Shown here: positions 44,875 to 56,122 of the stretch, one piece after another
Position numbering within the stretch: position 1 is the stretch's first letter
Layout: each line of letters begins with the position of its first letter
Assembly: GCA_038093975.1 (NCBI GenBank)
Contig: JBBPTG010000032.1
Coordinates: 1 to 64,000, forward strand
Origin: Chalciporus piperatus
Lineage: Eukaryota > Basidiomycota > Agaricomycetes > Boletales > Boletaceae
Direction: 5' to 3'
DNA: 64,000 bases
Position numbers and translations under genes: made by a program
The notes under the pieces: model-generated
The model's input: the letters and a program-made list of their open reading frames with translations, nothing else
What the model was told of the DNA's origin: nothing
Database searches by the model: none

Positions 44875-45395
44875 ATTGGTGGTAGGATGGGTCGATTCAA
44901 AAGCAGGAATTAGTTATCTATATAGTAGGTGACAGAGTTGACTCGGAGTGTAGCACTAGTTCGACGTTGAACGGGAACAACGAAGGTGACTAGAACTGAA
45001 GGTTCGTTGAGCTGCGAGAGATTAATTCAGAGGGATACGTTCACTGACAGCGTTTTGATCGTACGACTCGAGTGTTGCTTCTTGAATGGCCATGTGAACT
45101 TCTTTCAAAGCTTCACTTGAGCCAAGATGTCTTCATTCCCGTCCAGTATGGGGAAGCCTGGACCACGCTCTATACGGGCGACTACGACGTACGGGTCCAA
45201 GGAAGACTGCTCCCCACTCTGTCAATGTGACAGTTTTCCGTAAGGATTGTTTCTGGACCTACAACAAGTTGCGCATGTCAATTACTTATGGCTTATTCGG
45301 ACCAGGGGCTCGGCTCCAAGCAATTCCTAGCTAAACTATGTAAAGGACCTCGAGGCAATGCAGCCCCGCTCCCTTCCCACTGACCTCCTGGATCA

Positions 45396-47715
45396 ATGTC
45401 GGTATACCGCTGGGTGTTGTCCGGTGTTGCCCTGGTGGTGCTTAAGTTGGCCTTGAGCGAGGCCCTCTCCCTCCGGGCGGCCTTCTCAAGAGTAAAGTTC
45501 GTCTCCCGATAACGCTCCCGATAGCCACGCAACGTGCTGCAAAGCTGATATTCCTCGCAGGAATTATCCGGGAGGCAAAATACAATGGATCAATCCATTC
45601 CACGCAATTGCTCTTGTGTTAGGCAATACCTTCCCTCGTCCAGGAAGCGTCGGTTACTATGAAGGGAAGATGTCCTGTAAGTTTTCCTTATCTACGTAGG
45701 ATTTTGTCGCAAACCAAGCCACCTACAGTGTACAAGGAGTTTGGGAGCACCGTCTTCGTCGCTATTAGGTTTTTAACGGCTCAGCAGTACTTCTGGGTTG
45801 CAGACGCTGATGCTCTGAAAATGGTCGTGGGGGATCGGCATACGTTCCAAAAGGACATCGCGGCGGTCAGTCGTCCTGTTTCCTGTTATTAGCCTTCTCA
45901 CTGGTTATTCTGTTATCCAGTACGAGATCCTGAACTTTCATGGCAGAAATCTTGTCTCTGTGGAGGGATCTGACTGGAAGCGACATCGTTCGGTTGCCAT
46001 GTCGGCTTTCAACGAGGTACGTTATCATACGCTTATCTAGCCTTTAGATACCTGTCCAACTCGTTCAAAAGGCAAACGTTGCGATGGTCTGGGCAGAAAC
46101 ACTGCGTGTGGTCAACGAATGGTTCCAGGAGCTCGATGCCACCAACAACGGTTCAGACATCAACATGGATATGCTTCAACCCATGACTCAGGTACGAGGA
46201 GTAACTCGGTGTCCAATAACTGCGTTTTACTTGGCTTCAGGCAACACTCATTGTCATCGCTGGTGCTGGCTTCGGAAAGAAGCTTTCGTGGACCGGCGAA
46301 TCATCAACGGAACCTCCTCCCGGCTGCAAGCTTTCCTTCCGATCTGCGGTCATGGACTCTGTCAACAACCTCATCTTCAAAGCCCTGTTCCCTGAATGGT
46401 TCTATCAACTCTCCTCGGTCCTCAAAATCCCTTTCCTGTCCTCCCGAGCTCTCTTAACTCGACTCGCGTTCCAAGATCTACGCACTCACATGCTCGATCT
46501 CGTCGCTTCCGCTCGTATGGATATTGCTTCTTCCAAGCATTCTGGGGTTTCCGGTGCTGCGCTGTTGCGCAACCTCGTCGAGGCTAACATGAATCAGGAT
46601 GGTGACTCCAAGAAGTTGACCGAAGGAGAAGTCCTCTCCAATATATTTGTGAGTTACATTCCATATCCGTTTTGGGCTGAACTAACCATTTCTATCCTTC
46701 TTTTCAGGCATTCCTCCTCGCCGGACATGGTTCGTACACTCACTTTCTAAACACGACAACAAATGGGCTGATGTCCGTGCGAAGAAACCTCTGCTCACAC
46801 CCTCTGCTTCGCATTTGCGTTGATGGCTATATACCCGGAATGTCAACAAAAAGTCTTCGAGGAAGTCATGAGCATATGGCCTGAAGATATATCCGACGCA
46901 CAGCTCGCAACGGTCCGCTCGTTTCTCTCATTTCGTGCCAACATCTTCCACTGAACTCGAGAAACAATCACCCAGAACCCCAAGGAACACATGGACAAGC
47001 TTGTCAGATTCCCTCGAGTTCGCCTGATAAAATTACACATCCTGACGCTGAGTATATGTATAGGAATATACCACGGCATTCTTCCGCGAGACGCTTCGTC
47101 TATTCCCCGCCGAGCCTCGTATAGCAAAGGATGTCTATAAAGACACCGTTCTACCTGGCACCTACTTCGTTCCTGCGTCAAAACAGAGTCCCGCCGTCGA
47201 AGGAGAAAGATTTACGCTCCCTATTCCAGCTGGGAGTGTCGTCTGCATGGACATCTGGGCACTGCATACGAACCGTGAGTCCCCCCCCCCGGGCCCTTTT
47301 CTCGCGAATTGATGCTCATGCTCATCCCACCCCAGCGTTGTATTGGGGAGAAAACGTCGAAGACTTCAAACCTGAACGATTCATCGACACCGAGTCATAC
47401 CAATGGCCCAGAAATGCGTGTAAGAGAACAGCATCAGATCCCTTACATACGCGTCTTCGAGATTGACGGGTTTTTTTTTTTTTTTTTGTAGATCTGCCGT
47501 TCTCTGGAGGGCTAAGGTCGTGCATCGGCCAGCGATTCGCACTCGCGGAAAGCGTGTGTATTTTGGCGAACGTTGTGTGTCGCTACCGGGTCCTGGTGCC
47601 TGATGACCTCGCATCACAGTCTCGTGAAGAGCAAAGGAAGACGCTGCTCAAGTGGACGACTGGGATCACTCTCACACCCGTGAATGCACGCGTGAAGCTA
47701 TCTCGGCGGGTCTGA
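45396..47715 (+). CDS. Cytochrome P450 monooxygenase
   Basis: Membrane-bound haem-thiolate oxygenase. A possible anchor exon begins at 45396 (MSVYRWVLSGVALVVLKLAL). Clear exons follow from 45561: WINPFHAIALVLGNTFPRPG, YKEFGSTVFVAIRFL, the C-helix WKRHR, an I-helix AGHETSAHTLCF formed across an intron, the ExxR motif FFRETLRLFPAEPR, FKPERFID, and the haem loop FSGGLRSCIGQRFA. The end is TGITLTPVNARVKLSRRV*. Its substrate cannot be told from sequence. The join from the anchor exon to the next is not in frame with the obvious splice sites, so the N-terminus is unresolved or damaged. Downstream a 150-base stretch before the ExxR exon is treated as intron. Confidence 0.85.
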
Positions 47716-48344
47716 CAGAAAACGTGGCTTGACGAGATGTGGTCTTTGTCCATTACTAATTTGTGATACCCTGAATATGTGATGGATTCGCCATGTTGTT
47801 TCATCGGGAGTACATATGTATACATGCCAAAGAATCTCCCCGACTCCCACACAGTGGGGGATGGTTTTTCTCAGCCAGAAATGTGCAGCAAATCGGCCCT
47901 CATAATTAGATAAAAAGCCCCAAGGGACATGCATACTAGCTACGATGGCCCACAGGAGCAAAAAAAGGGGGAAAAAAGAAACCACCATCTCGTTTGCTTA
48001 ACCATATATCCAGAGTAAAACAAAGAGAACACGAATCATAGACTAGGAGAGTTATTTGTCATGAACTTGAAAGCGTGGAGAGGATGAAAGAGGTCGTATG
48101 ATGCATGAGAACAGCGTGGCATGAATGCAGAACAGCACACAGAAAGCTTGGGGAAACAGGATCCGGTGATGAATGGGACGAGTGTGATGAAAAAAGGAAT
48201 TTGGCGGCGGAGATAAAGGACATCGACACCTGGGAGGAGGCCTAACACCGTGATTAACAGTGCACCAGCCGGAGGATATTACCACCGATTACACGGCTGT
48301 GCGTCTAGCTAAAGTAGAAAACAGTGCCAAACGAAGCGGAAAAA

Positions 48345-51057
48345 CTAGCGCAGCGAAGCCTTGGACGTCTTCGTGGTCATCGAACCACCCATCGCCAGGT
48401 CTTCGTCCGAGGCCTGCTTCGCACTGGCGTTACGGATAGACGTGAGCACCTCCTTGCAATACTTTAGCTTGTCGACGAGGCGCTGGTTGAACTTGGCCTG
48501 TTCTGGGTCCGCGACAGGTGGCTGGAGCGATTGCGCCATCACCTCGCTCAAAGTATATCGCGTGAGCTTGTAGTTCTTGTCGATGTGAGTGACTAGGAGG
48601 CCATGTGATGATAAAATGACTTTCGAGTGGTCATAGAAGTTGAACTGAATAGCACGCTTCATATGCAATCAGAACCGGAGTGACTGGAGACTTACCTGTA
48701 GAACGTCGTGGCTCAGCTTGAAAACGATGACATGCTTCATCCGCAGGTATTTCTGGACAAAGTCCATCCCCTTGGTACGATCAACGTCCTCAAAGGTATA
48801 TTCATAGTCGCCATAGAGCCGGTCCATGATATAACGTTCAAAGTGCTTCAAGAGGTATACTTTATTCTTGAGGTCCTCTGGGAATTCCAAAACTGAGTAA
48901 TTCTTCCTGACATATACCTGTCCATGACGGCGAGAAGAGATGAAGTCGAAGTGGCTTCAGGGAGGTTAGGGAGGGTGCATTGAGTCGATTTGACAATGCT
49001 TACTGTTTATCGGCGGAGAGGATCAAAGTGGTGCTGTCGTTGAAGTGGACACCGACAGCTCCGTCTGTCAAAGCATAGCCCATGCCATATTTATTGCAGT
49101 AGTCCACCCAAGAGACGATAAAAATGCGCTCGTCAGGCAGACATACATCCTCGCGAGGATCGCGGAAGACCTTGCCCGTTGCTTTCGCATCGAATGCAAT
49201 CGTGAGCGTGCGTGCAGCCGCATCAAACCCGTTCAGCCTGGTTTGAGCCTCCATGTCAATATCTTGAACGATCGTTTCTTTGCGCTCCTCGCGGACACGC
49301 TCCTTCACTTTCACTTCCTTTTGCAGCGGTGCAAGGTTCTCTTGTTCGTCCCCGAGGCGGTTGGCACCATTCGTTGGGACGGGAGCCATCTGTGCGACGA
49401 TCCGCGCCTTCTGTGACTCAAGCTCCTTCTGTCTCTGCAAATCGAAGTTCTTCTCCCTGCTACCACGCGGGACGTCTGCCTCTTCTTCCTGAATATCTCC
49501 CAAACCACGAGCCGAACGAACATTGCGAAGAGGAGAGGATTTAGTGTCCTTCGCTGCCTGGAGTTTCCTGAAGAGCGGCGATTCCTTCGTGTTGTTCGTT
49601 GTTGACATGACAAGCGGTTGTCTCGCAGAGCTGAGCAGTGCAGAGATAGGACTGCCTGGTTGGACAGCCTTCTGGAACTCCTTCTCTTGCTGTGCGATGC
49701 TAGAGGTAATCGGGTTGACGGCCGTCGCAGGATAGGGGTTGGCAGGTGGAGCGCTGGGTACCGCGATACTGGTAACCTGATCATCGTCGAGAAGCGCGGC
49801 CTTCTTGACCTTTGCGAGGTTGATGATTGACATGGGACGTGTGATATAGCGGTAGTCCGGTGCCGAGTCATGTGCTTCGATGGGAATGAAGGGAGGTATG
49901 ATACCATAGTCGATGAAGGGTGAGGCGATGATTTCGAGAAGAGTAGGCCGTTGATTAGGATCTTGAGTAAGAATGGACGTGATGCAATTGCGCGAATCAG
50001 AAGAGATGCGTCTCTCAGCCGGAAATTCGTAAACGTTATCGCGAATCCGCCTAGAATGTTCATTGTAGGTGTGGCGCGATCAAGGTGGTGGAGCACTCAC
50101 GTGTAAATTTCTTTCACATCTTTCGTCTGGAAAGGTGGACGTCCGATGAGAAGGGTGTATAGAATAACGCCGATGGACCAAGTGTCGACTTCGAAGCTGT
50201 GTCCATTTGCTGTGTCAAACAGCACCTCCGGGGCGATGTAATTAGGAGTTCCACAAATGGTCTTCTTTCTCTCGCCAGGGTTCTCAATAAGCGCAGCGAG
50301 ACCAAAGTCACCGACTTTGATGTTCATGTTAGCGTCCAGGAAAAGATTGCCGAGTTTGAGGTCACGGTGAATGACTTGGTGGGAATGCATGTAGTGGCAA
50401 GCACCGACGATCTGTACGAGGAAGAAACGAGCCTCTGGTTCGCTGAACCTGCGGCGACGACGGAGCATGTCCATGAGAGAACCATTGTGGCAAAGCTCGA
50501 GAGTCATGTAGACGTTGTCGTCATCTTCGAAACAGTCGAAGAATTTGACGATGTTTGGATGGGAAAGAGAGCGGTGAATCTTGATTTCGGCGTAGAGCTG
50601 GGGAGATGTCAGTCATTGGGATCCAGTCTTCGGAAGCGTACCAACCTTGGTTTTCGCTTTCTTCGTCTTGAGGGATGCCTTGGTGACTACCTTGCAGGCG
50701 TGGCGAGTTCCACGACTATCCTTGACTTCGTAGACGCGAGCAAAACCACCCTGCACGACGATTTGAATCGGGACAGTCTAGCTGTGTACGATGAGTTGTA
50801 CGGACCTCTCCCAAAAATCCGACGCGGTGGTACTCCAATACATGATTCTGGTCTGTGATGATCTGCGGAGGAGATGGCGGAGTCGTTTTGCTGTTCTGCC
50901 TCGGCAAAGGAGGGTCGGGTGGTGTCGCTTTGACTTTTTCCTGTAGTTTTGGCAATGGCTCCGCTGGGAACTGGTTGATCGCGTTTGAAAAGGGTGGTCT
51001 GCGTTGTAGTTGAGGGTGTACTTGTGGTACTTTAGCGTAAGCAGTATAAGCAGACAT
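48345..51057 (-). CDS. plo1: Polo-like kinase (Cdc5/Plo1)
   Basis: Mitotic Ser/Thr kinase acting at spindle poles, kinetochores and the division site. The first 75 residues are Pro/Gln-rich. The kinase domain starts at [17 protein letters not shown] (joined over an intron), with [11 protein letters not shown] (ATP-binding Lys), [27 protein letters not shown] (catalytic loop), VGDFGLAA and the activation segment [31 protein letters not shown] and a Ser/Pro-rich linker follow. Polo box 1 reads [20 protein letters not shown]; polo box 2 includes [18 protein letters not shown]. The end is [10 protein letters not shown]. Several short introns are present; the G-loop junction (GGA GAG | GGT GGT) was checked by phase. 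It is divergent from the 51.5-kb gene, and two CACGTG palindromes lie upstream. Confidence 0.95.
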
Positions 51058-51471
51058 TTCGATGGCCTAACACCTCGAAAGTCGTCTGATCGTCGTTCAC
51101 TTTTCGCGGCTGACCGTTCGTTGTCCGCGTGCCCCACAGCAGCGTGTTTGTTATGTAATCGATCACGTGCGAAATCAACTTCATAGCCGGTCACGTGAGG
51201 TCAAAGCTGATCAAATAGCCCCTGTCTGAATACAATTGTCACCACTCCGACCTGGCCAAAGCGAAAACAAGACGGGTCCTGTCAAGGCCAACGCGCACAA
51301 TGCTACGATACACTAGGAAACCTGTGCTTGTCAAAGCAACAATAAAGCTACCGACCTACTATAAAACTAGGAGGGAACATGTGGCGAGCAACTCGAAAAT
51401 CGCCAAGTCATACCGCCACATCCCGCTCACGAAAGTATCCAACTTTCTACTTTTGATTCACATAGCAAATC
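51058..51471. promoter_or_regulatory. Shared upstream region of polo kinase and the 51.5-kb gene
   Basis: The region is 414 bp between divergent start codons. CACGTG occurs at 51164-51169 and 51192-51197, about 110-140 bases upstream of the kinase ATG. A plus ORF at 51300-51722 overlaps the region and is considered chance. Confidence 0.5.
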
Positions 51472-54400
51472 ATGTTTTCTGTATCTACCATCGATTTGCG
51501 CACCCTCGAGCACTCAGCCCTCAGGGCATTCACGTCAAGGTTCGGGTTAAATCAGTAAGTTCGGTCGCTCTTACTTCCACTCCACCTTCTGACCTCCACT
51601 ATTTAGCGAACAGTGCATCTACTTCCACGACATCGTGCAGGCGAGCGAACCACACCTGTACACCGCCGATGTCACATTCGTCCACCTGCCCGCACCGAAA
51701 ACACCGGTATGGAGACTGCTGAGGGAATCATCTGGATCTGTCCCGAAATTGAGAGATGGCGCAACGAACAGCACCGGAGACGCACAGTCTTACCGCGCAC
51801 ACCACGGCTTCGAGCAGAAGTACATTCCTTCTCTCGCAACACCAGCAGCAACCCCTGTCCAGGAGACAACCTCCTCGACCCAACAACTTGAACAACCCAC
51901 CGCGACCCCTGCAATCACGTTGCCCCAGCCCTCCGTGCCGAAGGATCCGATTCCCAAGGAGGAACCCAAGTCCATCGTCACCCTGCCACTGGCACCGGCA
52001 ACTTTCGCACCGGTTCCTCTCATCACCCCTGCACTCCCAGAACTACCGTCTCTCAAACCCAAGGTCACCGACGAACGGTATGTTCCTCTCCATCCCCTGA
52101 TTGCGCCTGATATTGACATGCATTCCTCTTCAAGCAAATTAGAGCCAATTAAGGTCGCCACGAGTGTTAGCGCGCCGGATTCGCGCGACTGGCCTGTGGA
52201 CAGCGACGTCATCATCAGTGATGAATCTCTCCCACCGTCCTCCCTATTCGCCCAGCCAAATATCGTCCCTATCGTATCAACGGAACAAATCTCAGATCAA
52301 ATGGACTGCACCCCGATTCCGGAGATCGCAGACGACTACGGCATGGACACGACGTCCGACAACTTCACCGTTGGCACGGCATACGGATCCGCTACCTCCT
52401 GGAACCTTGGCCCTTGGAACTCGATCTCCGACTGGGCAATGCAGGCCGCGTACACCCCCCAAGTCGAAAGCGAGGACGTCGTATTCGCCTCCCCTCCGCA
52501 AAACGCGTTCTGGCGTATTCCGGCTCAGGAACCAGCTCCATTCGCCACTGCTCCAGTCGCCCATGGATTCGTTGCGCCGTCGTCCTTGTTCGTTAACTCC
52601 TTCCTCCGGACAGAGCCTCAACCCCCTGTGGTGGTACCTGTACCGCAACCTTGGGACGCTAGCAGGCCCAACTTCCCCGAGTCGCGTTTCCCGGCTGAGC
52701 CCGAGGCACCACGCTTGCCTGACGCACCCAAGAACAAGCATTCATGGTCCACTCACGAGCCTGCCGACGATGCCCATCGGTATGGTCGTCGTCCCGAGGG
52801 CCCCTCCGATGTGCCAAAAGTTGCAGCCCAACCCCAACGGGATGCAGTGGATGACTTCCTGCAAAGTGTCTTGCGAGACCTCGACTCCATTCCGCGAAGC
52901 CTTTTGGACCCAGGAACTCGGAACGATCTCCACCAGAGCCCTCCGCCTCGATTCGTCGAACCCGAGGAGGACAACACACCTCAAAGGTCGACATCAGGAG
53001 AGGGAATTTTCGCATCCAAATCGACCCATCTCGAGAGTCACTACGGTTGGCACAATGCCCACGGGGAGTCCTCTACCTCGGAATCCAACGCCGATGCAGC
53101 CCCACAGGATGATCCTCCGCGATTCGAAAGGGAAGCGAGCGAGCCGCGCAACGAAGAGGAGCAGCAACCTCCGTCTATCTTCGTCCAGGCAGATACCTAC
53201 GCCACCCCACTTCCTACCATTACGGTCTCACGCGAGTCCGACCTGCCCAGTCACACCTCTCCTCAAAACTCGCAACAGCCCCCTACATTCGAGCGCGAAT
53301 CGACAGAACCACTCGACGAAAGCGAACAGCAAATTCCCGCTGTCTTCCGTGACGTCGACGACGAACCACCAGCACCTGCTTTCAAGCGCGAATCGACAGA
53401 ACCACTCGATGAAAGCGAACAACAGATACCTGCTGTCTTCCGTGACGTCGACGAAGAATTACATGCGCCTGTTTTCAAGCGCGAGTCTACGGAACCACTG
53501 GACGAGAGTGAACAACAGATACCTGCAGTCTTCCGCGACGTTGACGAGGAACCACCTGCACCTGTTTTCGAACGGGAAGCGACGGAGCCACTCGACGAGA
53601 GCGAGCAACAAATTCCTGCTTTGTTCCTCCCCGCTGACCACGATGCGACTGTTCCCTCTGGCACGGATGGACAAACAACCATCTCTCCCCTCAGCGAGCC
53701 CCTCCCCTCGCCTCCGTTCCAATCAGCGCAAGCCGGCTCTTCTTCTTCTTCTTCTTCCAGAATCACACGGCGCGAAGATCCAAGTCGCCACAAGCGCACG
53801 ACACGCGGTAGAGGTCACGCCGGCGCTCAAGAAGCGATCAAAGCCGCCGCCATGATCAGTCTCAACGCGAGAAACGGCAAGATGGGGAGCAAAGCGATGG
53901 CTGCTGCGGAGATCAGGAGCCAGAAACGGGCAGCGGTCGTCAATAGCAGGAAGGAGCAGGAGAAACCGGCGGAGACCCAAGAGCAGAAGGCGCTACGAGA
54001 ACGCCACTCGAGGAGGGCAGCGTTGTCGGCGAGTCTTTCAGGGTCGGGGAGACCCATGAAATCACTTCCTAGGCGTGGGTACAACCAAGCTGCGACGATG
54101 GGACTGCCAGTGGGGGGGATGTCTGGGGTTGGAACGACGTCGTCAAAATGGATGCCATCGACGTCGGACACGACATCTGCGAGCGCGGGCTCGAGGAGGC
54201 GGCGAGAAATAGATGACGAGGGGGATCGTGATTCGGAACGCCTTGAGCGCTTTGACCCCCCGAAACGACAGAGGAACGACTCCATCGATTTGGCCAAGAG
54301 CAAAGGCCGCCGAGCATTCCTCGAGTCGTACCATGAATCGGAACGGCTCCAGCGCTTAGACCCAGCGAAACGGCAGAAGAGGAGTGAGCCCAACGAAGAG

Positions 54401-55108
54401 GAAGAGGACGACTCGGAGGACGAGGGCGATGGGGAAATCACTCGAGGACATCCTCAGCAGAGACGTGGGGTATCTTTCCGACTCCCCACTCTACCACAGG
54501 TGCACGAGCGGATAGCACGCGAAACGCAGGAAAAGCGCAATCAGAGGGTGCGACGCACGCTGGAAAAACGCGATCGCAAAGCGCGTCGCGACTGGGAGAG
54601 GCGTGAGGGGTACCAGTCACAGATGGCTGCCCCTCCAGCCTCTACGTTCAGAGCCCAACCTTTCGAAGCGATGGGCATTCGTGCGTTCGGAACCGGTACT
54701 GCAGGCACTTTGTTCGCATTCGGCAACACCTCTGCACAAGTTCCAGCACCTTTCCAGCTGCCTACAACGGAGACGCACACACCTTTGGTGTTCCGTTCCT
54801 CTTCACAGCCTCCCAGCTCTCAGCACCCCAACAACGTCGACGTTTCAGCCTTGTCGAACGCTCTCGGTCGATCTCCTGTATTCCCTCACCTGCCAATGAC
54901 GGAAACGCACTCACATCCGGTGCTTGGCTCCCCCGCGTTCGTCATCGATCCATCCTCATCAGACTCGACCGGTCCAAGCCGTATCCCTCGCAGCGTCTCT
55001 ACACAATCACCTGGCCCATCCGAATCTCAACAGCCCAACAATTTCGATCTCTCAGAGTTGTCGAACGCTCTGGGACAGTTTGGAACGTCGCCTCCCAGCC
55101 GGGGCTAG
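51472..55108 (+). CDS. Large disordered protein with 31-residue tandem repeats (1194 aa)
   Basis: Two exons: 51472-51554 and 51607-55108, joined in phase (AAT CA | C GAA). The N-terminal 80 residues look folded (MFSVSTIDLRTLEHSALRAF, NHEQCIYFHDIVQ). The rest is Pro/Ser/Thr/Glu-rich. Positions 53283-53640 encode four repeats of about 31 residues with the core ESTEPLDESEQQIPAVFRDV. A Ser run, a basic Arg-rich part, LERFDPPKRQ/LQRLDPAKRQ pairs, an acidic EEEEDDSEDEGDGE stretch and two C-terminal SxLSNALG motifs follow. I do not recognise the protein and give no function. The upstream exon adds an ATG and removes the need for the GTG start seen in the long ORF. Confidence 0.7.
53283..53640 (+). 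repeat. 93-bp coding tandem repeat, four units
   Basis: Units encode (F/K)RESTEPLDESEQQIPA with a VFRDVDEEPPAP spacer. They differ mostly at third codon positions (GAC/GAT, CAG/CAA, GTC/GTT), so the peptide rather than the DNA has been kept. The last unit ends differently (LFLPADHD). Confidence 0.85.
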
Positions 55109-56122
55109 GGCGAAAACGCTGGCAGTGCTATTGTGATGACGGGTATCACTGGTCATAGGTACGAGAAAACGCGTTCTTTCCTTCATATCTTACCTGTTTA
55201 CTCACGCAGCGTTTTCTTTCTAGAATTGGAACGTGCGTCGAATCGACCGCGATAAGCGATCAGCGTTTCGAACGTGCCACCCTTTGATACACGAACGAAT
55301 CTCGACGGGCCAAGGGTCGCTTCCGGGCCGATCGGTCGTCCAAGGCAAGGGCAGTGGCAATCACACTCCTAGCCATCCATGGCTAGCCAGATCATCGGAA
55401 CCCTTTGGTCAGGATCTCTGTCAAACATCTCAGACATCGAGGTCATATTCCAGTTCCGCTCGATCGCGATCGCGACGCGGTCGTGTCCTTGCCCCCTCCG
55501 ATTCGTCGCATTGTATTCGTGCTCTGTCCTCGGTGGTCATGGTGATGACCCGGGGTCCAGGGCAAACCTGGGTTTTGGTTTTGCATTGGTTTGTGTAGTA
55601 AAGCAAATACCAGTGGCAGTGTGGTCTTCGAGGCCAAGTACTCGTCACTTGTTCCTGCGCGTAGTAGTAGTTCATTCGGATCGAAAAAAAAATGGTTGGA
55701 ACCAACGAAAGACATCCTTCTTACTCCTCTCAATTTGAGGGGAGGGTTCCGAAACCTTTTTCATGTGCGAGCGCCTTGTGTGTGTGTGACGAATCGAAAT
55801 CGACGCTGGCCAATTCCGAGTTCTGACGATCCAAGGGAACATCAACACAAAAGAATGATATTTAAAAAGAATGAACTGCCAACTCCACGCTACGGAACTC
55901 CACGTACGACCAGCGGTAAACGGAAGCGATACGGCTATACCTGTCTGTGCAATGCGTGCGATCATGAGCCTCGTAGTGAAACAGCCAACAGATGTTTGAT
56001 GACGATGATGACGATGATGAAAGACAGACAAGAGCAAGAAAGAAAGAAAAGGGGTCCATATCCCGTTCCCAACGGAACGGAACGATAGCAACAATGTTTG
56101 ACGAGTGAGTTGTTACTTGAGT
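55109..56122. other. Intergenic stretch without a supported gene
   Basis: The stretch lies between the converging 51.5-kb gene and the RING gene. The ORF at 55591-56088 has no domain and simple basic composition (MMTMMTMMKD). Nothing else is seen. Confidence 0.5.

Noticed and set aside
45293..45532. 79-aa minus-strand ORF at the P450 5' end
   Set aside because: It is antisense to the possible P450 anchor exon and has no recognisable feature.
55591..56088. 165-aa ORF downstream of the disordered protein
   Set aside because: Simple basic composition, no domain, and it lies in a convergent 3' region.
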